Below are positions 1 through 6,643 of a stretch of DNA of 64,000 nucleotides, piece by piece. The first letter of the stretch is position 1; the number at the start of each line of letters is the position of its first letter. The notes under the pieces were generated by a model. It saw only the letters and a list, made by a program, of their open reading frames with translations. It was not told the DNA's origin and ran no database searches. The stretch spans positions 1 through 64,000 of the forward strand of contig SUWW01000002.1 of NCBI GenBank assembly GCA_015061285.1, given 5' to 3'. The translations under genes and the position numbers were made by a program. The DNA is from Bacteroidales bacterium (GTDB lineage Bacteria > Bacteroidota > Bacteroidia > Bacteroidales > Marinilabiliaceae).

Positions 1-136
1 CAAAATCCTGAGCAACTTTTTGTTGCTCAGGAACTTATAAATAAAGTTAAATCAAAGTGTTGCGGAATTAAGGTTAACTATTATTTCCTACTTTGGGCAA
101 GCTCATGCCGCATACCACCTCACCAATGGACCACAG

Positions 137-859
137 TTGCCATGGGAATCTCCTGTTTTGAATTTGGGCTCAAATATCTTTGAATTAACAGCCTCGGATG
201 AATATTGGATCACTGACGATGATGGTGATGGCTGGGGCGGTTTTGGTAGTAGTTTATCCCTTCCAATTGAAAAGAAAGAAGGAACTTTGGGCGTAGGTGG
301 ATTGATGATAAAAGTGACTGACCCTGGGTATTATGAAATAATCTTGGAAGCACCTGAGAGCAAAACACTCATCGTCTCCATGCACAGAGTCTACAAAGTT
401 GATAAAATAGATTGTCTGGGGAATGTGGTAGAAAGTATTTATTCTCTTACAGATGATGATGACATTTCGCTCGGACATTCATGGGGCGAATATGTCCTCG
501 ATGGAGACCAAACTTGCACCGAAGATGGACATAAGACAGCATCTTGTATGCGCGAAGGCTGCACCGCGACCAACCAAGTTGTAGCTGAAGGTGCTGCTCT
601 CGGTCACGCATTCACCAACTATGTTTACAACAACGACGCAACGAAACTCGCCGATGGCACCGAAACCGCTATTTGCGACCATGGTTGTGGCACTACCGAC
701 ACGCGTACGGCTGTAGGTACTATGCTGCCTGGCACAGTTACAGCTGTAAACGGCGTTGATGCAGAAAAACAGCATGCTAAGAAGTACATCGAAAACGGCA
801 TGTTGATTATCGAAGTCGATGGCGTGAAATACGATGTAACAGGTAGAGTTGTAAAATAG
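137..859 (+). CDS. Secreted surface protein with Cys-paired repeats, 5' end unclear
   Basis: The visible product has three parts. Residues 1-110 are an acidic, glycine-rich beta-type segment (DDDGDGWGG near residue 30). Residues about 112-192 hold two copies of a repeat with paired cysteines and GH starts (LGHSWGEY; LGHAFTNY; CDHGCGTTDT), a type known from bacterial surface proteins. The last 35 residues (KYIENGMLIIEVDGVKYDV then GRVVK) match the short C-terminal tail common on Bacteroidales secreted proteins. The only start in this frame is TTG at 137, but the frame is open back to 41 and gives plausible protein (YFGQAHAAYHLTNG), and no signal peptide is visible. The real N-terminus is therefore probably upstream in another frame (frameshift) or before the window. 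A strong terminator follows. Function unknown. Confidence 0.6.
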   Translation: MPWESPVLNLGSNIFELTASDEYWITDDDGDGWGGFGSSLSLPIEKKEGTLGVGGLMIKVTDPGYYEIILEAPESKTLIVSMHRVYKVDKIDCLGNVVESIYSLTDDDDISLGHSWGEYVLDGDQTCTEDGHKTASCMREGCTATNQVVAEGAALGHAFTNYVYNNDATKLADGTETAICDHGCGTTDTRTAVGTMLPGTVTAVNGVDAEKQHAKKYIENGMLIIEVDGVKYDVTGRVVK

Positions 860-875
860 GGATCTAAGAATCTTT

Positions 876-908
876 GCAAGGTGTCTAAATGTGACACCTT
901 GCTTTTTT
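876..908 (+). terminator. Rho-independent terminator
   Basis: A perfect 10-bp stem (GCAAGGTGTC / GACACCTTGC) with a 7-nt loop is followed by six T. It ends the surface-protein transcript 17 bp after its stop codon. Confidence 0.9.
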
Positions 909-1313
909 ATAAATAATTACACACTATGCCAAGATACGAACATTTCCCATTACTCGTAAACCGCAGAGAAAGAACATATCATCAAAATTTTGCTCAGCGA
1001 CTACATTTTGAGGACTATATAGCATCAACATTACTTCACATTATTTGATTAATTATATTGTTTAAGCTCTTATAACACTCAATTAATGTATCATTGTGTA
1101 TGCATAATCATCTAACACGCACTATTAATTCATCTTTCCTTTTTCAACAAAAAATTCATTACAACTTTGTATGTATGTTCCTTGTCTCGAAATCTATTGC
1201 TACAAAATTCGTCATTGTTTATATGTTTTCCGTCGCTGCAAAGCTATATCTAAAACTTGGCTATGTTGTAGTGTAATTATGTGTTACTTTTCAATTGGCG
1301 ATATGTGTGCTGT
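909..1313. other. AT-rich intergenic region
   Basis: About 400 bp without a convincing gene. It contains a 40-codon ATG-started frame at 926-1048 (MPRYEHFPLLVNRRERTYHQ...) and a hydrophobic 60-codon frame at 1094-1276. Neither has a recognisable domain or promoter. Confidence 0.5.
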
Positions 1314-1814
1314 CTAAATTATCTTTTGATAAGCCAAACGCTCATCTCCCGACGTGAGATATATTATGCCGCAGTAGGTGAAGCCGTGTTTCAGTAAATT
1401 GTGTTGCATGATGAGGTTGTCGCGATGTGTGTCTATGCGGATATTCGTTTCATTGGCAAAGCAAAACGCCATAATATCACTGAAAATACCGTGCACATCG
1501 GGATAACTGGCTATGCGATGAACGACGTGATACGGCTTAGAATCGTCTGCCCAACGACCTTCGTAAATATTATTGTAGGTGGGTTCTGGCGATGGCAGAA
1601 ATGCAAAATAGCCGACAATCTTGCCATATTCTACAATAACGAATCCGCCGTGGTTGTCCATATCAATCTTTACGACTTCCACTGATGGATAGCCGCCAAT
1701 CCATTGATGCATATTGCCCGAAGCTCGCATAATGCCTCTTGCGGCATCCATAACACTCATTATGTCGTTCAGGTCGGCTGGTGTCGCAAGTCTGATGGTT
1801 CGGTTGTTTGTCAT
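1314..1814 (-). CDS. GNAT-family N-acetyltransferase
   Basis: A 166-aa GNAT protein that would transfer an acetyl group from acetyl-CoA to an unidentified amine. The core runs from RLATPADLNDIMSVMDAAR (beta1-alpha1) through FVIVEYGKIVGYFAFLP (beta2-beta3) to a C-terminal part, IRIDTHRDNLIMQHNLLKHG then FTYCGIIYL. This is the usual end of GNAT enzymes, where the residue after 'N..M...L.K.GF' contacts CoA. I chose the start MTNNRTIRL at 1814: it lies 17 bp after the ferritin-like gene, whereas the longer frame would overlap that gene by 75 bp with arginine-rich, unlikely sequence. It is probably the second gene of a two-gene operon. Confidence 0.82.
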   Translation of the reverse strand: MTNNRTIRLATPADLNDIMSVMDAARGIMRASGNMHQWIGGYPSVEVVKIDMDNHGGFVIVEYGKIVGYFAFLPSPEPTYNNIYEGRWADDSKPYHVVHRIASYPDVHGIFSDIMAFCFANETNIRIDTHRDNLIMQHNLLKHGFTYCGIIYLTSGDERLAYQKII

Positions 1815-1831
1815 ATTGTTTGAATGGTAGA

Positions 1832-2224
1832 TTATTGTAACAACGCCATAACCATGTCGCCGTGGCGTTTTTCGTCGTTCATGACACTTTCCACTTCTGG
1901 ATAGCACTCTACAATTGTTTTGTATTTATCGTATGCTGCATATTCGCCTTTTGCTATCACATTATACAAACGCCTCTTGCCCAAAATCTTGAATAGCAAC
2001 AACGTAAGTATAGCCAACGATTTTCGTGGTTTGAGCACTTGGTTTGTTATGTTTTTGAATATCGCAGCATGGTGACCTTCTTCGGCTGCAAGGAGGCGGA
2101 AAGTTTCAGCATCTTTAGTATTGTTCACCTTGTCTGCTAAAGCTTTGTACATCAGTACAGCGTCCATCTCTCCTTGCTGCGAATTCAGCAGAAACTTCAT
2201 CTCTTTTTTGGTTGTTGCATTCAT
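1832..2224 (-). CDS. Ferritin-like/rubrerythrin-type diiron protein
   Basis: A 131-aa four-helix protein of the ferritin-like superfamily. Candidate metal ligands occur in the expected order: E in QQGEMDAVLMY (helix 1), ExxH in AAEEGHHAAIF (helix 2), an E in the third helix (GEYAAYDKY), and a second ExxH in MNDEKRHGDMV (helix 4). A hydrophobic stretch (LAILTLLLFKIL, residues about 70-82) links the helix pairs, as in membrane-associated rubrerythrin/VIT1-like proteins, so iron handling or peroxide defence is likely. There is no rubredoxin domain. The start MNATTKKEMKF at 2224 was chosen over a longer frame with an AT-rich, hydrophobic leader. Confidence 0.8.
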   Translation of the reverse strand: MNATTKKEMKFLLNSQQGEMDAVLMYKALADKVNNTKDAETFRLLAAEEGHHAAIFKNITNQVLKPRKSLAILTLLLFKILGKRRLYNVIAKGEYAAYDKYKTIVECYPEVESVMNDEKRHGDMVMALLQ

Positions 2225-2386
2225 TATTCTCTGGGGAATTAGTTGTATAAATTTTTTTGCAAAAATGGTGTGTTTGTAGTGAATTATAAAATCTATTATT
2301 AATAGTTTGTTTCTATACATAAATATGCAAAACCCTCCATTTCTCGCGGATTTTAGTTACACTTGCGGCGTTTTCTCAAGCATACA

Positions 2387-3601
2387 ATGAACCAATTTTC
2401 TCTCGTTTATCGCAAGTGGACCAACCTCAGTTTGGTCTTGCGCATATTAAGTGGATTAGTGTTAGGAATCGTTTTAGGATTTACCGTTCCAACTCTCAGT
2501 GGCATAGGACTTTTGGGTGTAGGTTTTGTGAGTGCACTCAAGGCTATTGCACCTATTCTGGTGGCCGTTTTGGTTACGGCATCAATAGCTAAAGCCAAAG
2601 GTGGGTTAGGTCATCGATTTGGTTTGGTCATAGCGCTCTATATGTTCTCTACGTTCGTGGCTGCTGTGGTGGCTGTGGTCGGCAGCAACCTTTTCCCCAT
2701 AACACTCACATTCCGTGAGGCGGCCGAGGGTAGTGCGCCAGAAGGCTTGTCTGAAGTCTTTTCGAGTCTGCTCTCCAATATGGTTCAGAATCCTGTAGCT
2801 GCCATCGCTTCGGCTAATTACATTGGCATTCTCTTTTGGTCCATCATTGTAGGTATAGCGTTGCGCAAACGTGCTTCCGCGTCCACCATCGATGTGGTAG
2901 TTAACCTTGCAAATACCATCTCGGCTGTGGTTGGCTGGGTGATTCAGTTTGCACCGTTTGGCATTATGGGACTTGTCTTCACGGCAGTGTCGGAGAGCGG
3001 TTTAGAGATATTTACTGAGTATGGCAAATTGGTGTTGTTGCTCGTTGGTTGTATGCTATTTGTAGCGCTTGTCACCAATCCGCTTATAGTGGCTGCCACC
3101 ATTCGCCGCAATCCCTATCCCATGGTTTGGAAATGCCTAAAAGAGAGTGGTTTGAGCGCGTTTTTTACTCGTTCGTCGGCGGCTAACATTCCCGTAAATA
3201 TGGACTTGTGCAAGCGCATGGGACTCGATGAGAATTTCTATTCGGTAAGCATTCCGCTTGGCGCTACAATAAATATGAACGGAGCGGCAGTAACCATCAC
3301 CGTTCTTTCGCTTGCTGTGGCTGGCACAATGGGCATAAATATTGGCATTCTGCCTGCAATAGTGCTGAGCGCCATAGCAACCCTTGGCGCATGCGGCACA
3401 TCGGGTGTGGCTGGAGGATCGTTGCTTTTGGTGCCAATGGCGTGTGCATTCTTTGGCGTTGGCAACGACGTGGCAATGCAAGCCGTTGGCGTTGGCTTCA
3501 TCATTGGTGTGATACAAGATTCTGTCGAAACAGCCCTCAACTCCAGTGGCGATGTGCTTTTCACCGCTACGGCTGAGACACACGAGAAGATGAAAAAGTG
3601 A
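2387..3601 (+). CDS. sstT: Serine/threonine:Na+ symporter SstT
   Basis: A 404-aa inner-membrane transporter of the dicarboxylate/amino acid:cation symporter (DAACS) family. The opening MNQFSLVYRKWTNLSLVLRI is typical of SstT. Re-entrant loop HP1 is seen at FFTRSSAANIPVNMDLCKRM, the TM7 motif at GATINMNGAA, and HP2 at GACGTSGVAGGSLLLVPMAC. It should import L-serine and L-threonine with sodium. The start was placed at ATG 2387, not the TTG at 2363, because the shorter form matches the family N-terminus. It is transcribed alone and diverges from the ferritin-like/GNAT pair. Confidence 0.93.
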   Translation: MNQFSLVYRKWTNLSLVLRILSGLVLGIVLGFTVPTLSGIGLLGVGFVSALKAIAPILVAVLVTASIAKAKGGLGHRFGLVIALYMFSTFVAAVVAVVGSNLFPITLTFREAAEGSAPEGLSEVFSSLLSNMVQNPVAAIASANYIGILFWSIIVGIALRKRASASTIDVVVNLANTISAVVGWVIQFAPFGIMGLVFTAVSESGLEIFTEYGKLVLLLVGCMLFVALVTNPLIVAATIRRNPYPMVWKCLKESGLSAFFTRSSAANIPVNMDLCKRMGLDENFYSVSIPLGATINMNGAAVTITVLSLAVAGTMGINIGILPAIVLSAIATLGACGTSGVAGGSLLLVPMACAFFGVGNDVAMQAVGVGFIIGVIQDSVETALNSSGDVLFTATAETHEKMKK

Positions 3602-3697
3602 TACATGTAGTAGAAAAATAACGAATGTGGCTGCCCAACATATTGGCATATCATGTCGTTACGACCTATTTAGATGCAACTCATAGTTTTGCACTAA

Positions 3698-3850
3698 AAG
3701 CACATTTTGTGCGATTACTTTGATGATAGTACCTACAAAGCAAGAGCGCAAATCAAAATTGATGGCAATGAAGAAGAAATCAGAAGAATCGAAAGCAATC
3801 TTACAGGGAAAACATTTTTGCGAAATACCTATTTGAAATCTGCAAACTAA
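3698..3850 (+). pseudogene. Orphan 3' end of an unidentified gene
   Basis: Fifty codons without any start read as natural protein sequence (CDYFDDSTYKARAQIKIDG, then RNTYLKSAN and TAA). The frame is closed by a stop immediately upstream. The end resembles a second fragment at 4977-5021 (ENTDLKSAFS, stop), so both look like decayed 3' ends of related genes. I do not recognise the family. Confidence 0.45.
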
Positions 3851-3886
3851 TAGTTAGTAGAATAGCAAATCCACTCGAAAAGAATT

Positions 3887-4861
3887 TTATTTTTCTGCTG
3901 AATATGGATTTTTTGTTTCACCCAAAATGTGCATATCGTTAGGATTAGCTGAAAAATCATTAGGTATATAATTTTCTAACATATTGCCATTTGGTCTTCT
4001 CTCTGGTGTATAAAAATGCTCGAACATTCCATTATCAACCATTACTGGATATGCACCGTTATTCTTTTTGAGAAAATCATTTATTACTCTTTGTTGTTCT
4101 TTGTTGTAACTAAATCCAAAGTAAGAAGACGTTTCATCCAATGGTCGATACATAAACAGTGTATTGCCATTGGGGGAAATTAAATAGTATTTACCACTTG
4201 CTGAACTTTTGGGAAGTCTTATAGTATCTTTATTTTCTGTTAGATAATATGGCTTAGTCAATAAAGTTGCAGACTCGGGATTATCATTTTTGAATACTTT
4301 GTCATGATATGACTTTACCAAATCTGTCTTATTCCATACAGGACTTGCTACCATATTTTCATCTTCAAAATCTTCTAATCTTCCAACTTTTAATTTTCCA
4401 TCTTTAGTTGCTCCATAATAATATTTGATGTTTTTGATAGGAATGTTTCTATCTCCAAGTTTTGCGCCTTTTAGGCTTAATACCCTCCACGCCCTTATAG
4501 TATTTACAGTGTTACGATTGTTTACTTCAACAAAATCATTTGTTAATATTGACTCTATATTCTTTGTCTCTAATGTGATACGGCATATATACGAATTTGA
4601 TAAATCTCTTATATATGAACCGTTTTCTCCTTCCCAAAAACTGATGGTCCTATTTGTTATTGATTGACATCTTTCGTCAAAATTTCTGTGTATTACCATC
4701 TCTTTTTTTTCATTGCAAATATCGCTTGATTGCTGTTGCAGATTGTTTAGGGTGAGCAATAATATTCCTCCCACTATTACCAATAAGCTTGATATAATCA
4801 ATATTTGGCTTAACTTTTCTTGAAATATCCTTAATAGGATTCCATAGCTTTTTCTGTACAT
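3887..4861 (-). CDS. Hypothetical membrane-anchored protein
   Basis: A 324-aa protein with an N-terminal transmembrane segment at about residues 17-38 (LSQILIISSLLVIVGGILLL) and a long hydrophilic, probably periplasmic, remainder. No domain is recognised. It contains short Asn/Lys-rich stretches and two polar cysteines (SDICNEK, DERCQS). It is AT-rich compared with the sstT gene next to it and sits alone between two decayed plus-strand gene ends, which suggests recent acquisition. No operon partner is visible. Confidence 0.7.
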   Translation of the reverse strand: MYRKSYGILLRIFQEKLSQILIISSLLVIVGGILLLTLNNLQQQSSDICNEKKEMVIHRNFDERCQSITNRTISFWEGENGSYIRDLSNSYICRITLETKNIESILTNDFVEVNNRNTVNTIRAWRVLSLKGAKLGDRNIPIKNIKYYYGATKDGKLKVGRLEDFEDENMVASPVWNKTDLVKSYHDKVFKNDNPESATLLTKPYYLTENKDTIRLPKSSASGKYYLISPNGNTLFMYRPLDETSSYFGFSYNKEQQRVINDFLKKNNGAYPVMVDNGMFEHFYTPERRPNGNMLENYIPNDFSANPNDMHILGETKNPYSAEK

Positions 4862-4976
4862 ACTTGTATTATTTATCAGTTAGCTTCGCTATATTCTCTT
4901 CGCAATATTACTATTTATATACTAAGATGATTGAAAGGATATTTGTTGATTAACATCAGTGTTAGTGGGTTAATAG

Positions 4977-5021
4977 TTCTCAGACAGTGAAAACACCGAT
5001 TTGAAATCTGCATTTTCTTAG
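4977..5021 (+). pseudogene. Short 3' gene-end remnant related to 3698-3850
   Basis: Fourteen codons and a TAG read FSDSENTDLKSAFS. The DNA shares the 13-mer TTTGAAATCTGCA and later blocks (TTAGTAGA, CAAATCC-CTCGAA) with 3833-3880. A plus-strand terminator follows, although no intact plus-strand gene precedes it, which fits a deleted gene. Confidence 0.35.
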
Positions 5022-5050
5022 TAGAGAATACAAATCCTCTCGAACGAATG

Positions 5051-5087
5051 AGGCTGCCCAAAAAGGACAGCCTCAATTTTTTTTCTG
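5051..5087 (+). terminator. Rho-independent terminator without an intact gene
   Basis: TGAGGCTG / CAGCCTCA forms an 8-bp stem followed by a run of nine T on the plus strand. The neighbouring intact genes are on the minus strand, so this terminator probably belonged to the lost gene whose end is at 4977-5021. Confidence 0.6.
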
Positions 5088-5123
5088 ATATAAGTCTTGC
5101 TATAAGAGTCTTGCTAACAGAAA

Positions 5124-5477
5124 TTACAATTTTGTCTCTGTTGTGTTTTGGGTAATCCAAATTGTCAATCGAATCTGATTTTCGTAGTGCTCGTCGGGAT
5201 TTATTTTCGAAATACGACACTGAAAACATTTCTCCCAGCCCATATCTATAAATGGAGTAAGCATTATGTTCTCGCCGCGTGGTATGTAGCCCAATAGATA
5301 GCTTTCGTTTTCGTCATCGTACATAACAGCAACGGCATCTCTATCGTAGCGATTTTCGAGGTCGCGCTCAAGTCGAACAATAGTTCCTATTTTGAGTTTG
5401 TCCCACACTTCGTCTGCATCGTGATACTGACGTCCAGCCAAGTGACATTCCAAGTAAAATAGTTTGTTTGTTTTCAT
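5124..5477 (-). CDS. HIRAN-domain protein
   Basis: A 117-aa stand-alone HIRAN domain. HIRAN modules are known from HLTF/Rad5-type helicases and bind DNA ends. Signature elements are HLAGRQYHDADEVWDKLKIG (strand and helix), GTIVRLERDLENRYDRDAVA (the 'L.re..N.yD..Av.V' core) and YLLGYIPRGENIM (the 'GyiPr..n' end). The start at ATG 5477 (MKTNKLFYLEC) is preferred; ATG 5501 would add eight residues. It lies 113 bp downstream of a WYL regulator on the same strand. Bacterial HIRAN/WYL pairs have been linked to DNA repair or phage defence by context, but nothing else here shows such a system. Confidence 0.8.
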   Translation of the reverse strand: MKTNKLFYLECHLAGRQYHDADEVWDKLKIGTIVRLERDLENRYDRDAVAVMYDDENESYLLGYIPRGENIMLTPFIDMGWEKCFQCRISKINPDEHYENQIRLTIWITQNTTETKL

Positions 5478-5590
5478 ATCTCTACATTTTAGGTTATACA
5501 TCAATTGTCGTTGGTGCTATTACCAATTCGTATCGTGAGCTAAATTATGAGGGTAATGTCCCAAAACGTGGCACAACCTAAAAAATAATT

Positions 5591-6517
5591 CTACTTATAT
5601 AGAGCCAGTGTGTTGCGCAGCATTTGCTTTATGGTATCGACAAACGATTGTGGTTCAAGGATTTTTACTTGGTTCGATAATCCGAGTATGCGGCTGCAGA
5701 AGTCGGATGTCGGACGAATGTACATTTCGAAATCAGCGTAATCGTTGTTGCTTGCGATTTCTTTCTGAGTGAAGTGCAACGGCAGGTCGCGCAAGTAATG
5801 GCGTTGATTTCCGTAAGCCCTCAGTACAATTCGCTGTGCTTGTGAGCCGTCGCCAATGACAACGCCAAAACATTCGCTGAAGAATTGCTGCGCATCGAAA
5901 TCGGGGCGAATCTCAAATTTCGAGTCTGTTAGCTCCATGTACTCTATTCTGTCGAACGAATACATACCAAAATAGTCGCGCTCCTCTTTGTCGTTGGTGG
6001 CATCTCTATGAAAATGAGCCAATAAATACCAACGTTGGTTGAACAGTTTTATGCAGTATGGTTCAAATTCGACTTCGCTCACGTTGTCGCAGCCGTATCT
6101 ATGGTATTTCACGAACACGCGCACGTTGCTTTTCATAGCATCTACAACCATTTGTAGATATTTATTGCAAGGAATCTGTTGCAGAATTATGCGGTCGTGC
6201 AGGGCAATGCTGTCGGAAATAATATCGTTTACCGAAAGTGTCGAAAGTAGCCAGTTTTGTATTGTGTCTTCGTTTAGAACGTCCTTATTTTCAATATAAT
6301 ACTTATAATTATCCTTACGGTCGCATTCTATATTTATGCCGAATATATCTTGAATGGCCTCTTTGTGTCTATTGAACGACGAACGAGCCAACGCAACGCC
6401 TTCGCTCATGTCGGTGGATAGCCACCGTTTTTGTATTTCGCTGAATGTTATTTTGTGGCTTTGCTTAATCGTGTTTAGCAGCCATATATATTCTTTGAGC
6501 AATGTTGGAGTAGTCAT
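5591..6517 (-). CDS. WYL-domain transcriptional regulator
   Basis: A 308-aa protein. Residues 1-75 form a winged-helix-like DNA-binding part (LLKEYIWLLNTIKQSHKITF, then RSSFNRHKEAIQDIFGINIE). Residues about 120-215 are a WYL domain with the motif VKYHRYG...FEPYCIKLFNQRWYLLAHFHR; WYL domains sense nucleic acid or small ligands. A C-terminal extension (residues 215-308) is typical of the family. Start ATG 6517. A 20-bp-spaced direct repeat (AGTTACGAATTAC) lies just upstream and might be its own operator. Confidence 0.88.
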   Translation of the reverse strand: MTTPTLLKEYIWLLNTIKQSHKITFSEIQKRWLSTDMSEGVALARSSFNRHKEAIQDIFGINIECDRKDNYKYYIENKDVLNEDTIQNWLLSTLSVNDIISDSIALHDRIILQQIPCNKYLQMVVDAMKSNVRVFVKYHRYGCDNVSEVEFEPYCIKLFNQRWYLLAHFHRDATNDKEERDYFGMYSFDRIEYMELTDSKFEIRPDFDAQQFFSECFGVVIGDGSQAQRIVLRAYGNQRHYLRDLPLHFTQKEIASNNDYADFEMYIRPTSDFCSRILGLSNQVKILEPQSFVDTIKQMLRNTLALYK

Positions 6518-6530
6518 TTTTGTTGATTTT

Positions 6531-6563
6531 AGTTACGAATTACGCGTTCAAGTTACGAATTAC
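6531..6563. repeat. Direct repeat AGTTACGAATTAC x2 (possible operator)
   Basis: The 13-mer AGTTACGAATTAC occurs at 6531-6543 and 6551-6563, a 20-bp period (two helical turns). It lies between the divergent WYL regulator and GH92 genes. It could be a regulator site or a common Bacteroidota intergenic repeat. Confidence 0.4.
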
Positions 6564-6643
6564 AATTTCGTGGTAAAACAGAAAAAATAGATAAACTTGT
6601 GTGATGGCAGTTTGAGCTATTATTCAACCAATAACTATTTATT

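Noticed and set aside
137-859. Type IX secretion C-terminal domain
   Set aside because: The tails of this and the other two surface proteins are only about 25-35 residues, and no T9SS gene is seen, so I call them Bacteroidales tails without claiming the route.
926-1276. Two short plus-strand frames (40 and 60 codons)
   Set aside because: They are AT-rich, without domains, promoters or neighbours to support them.
5124-6517. Complete phage-defence island
   Set aside because: Only a HIRAN and a WYL protein are present. No nuclease, helicase or methylase is near.
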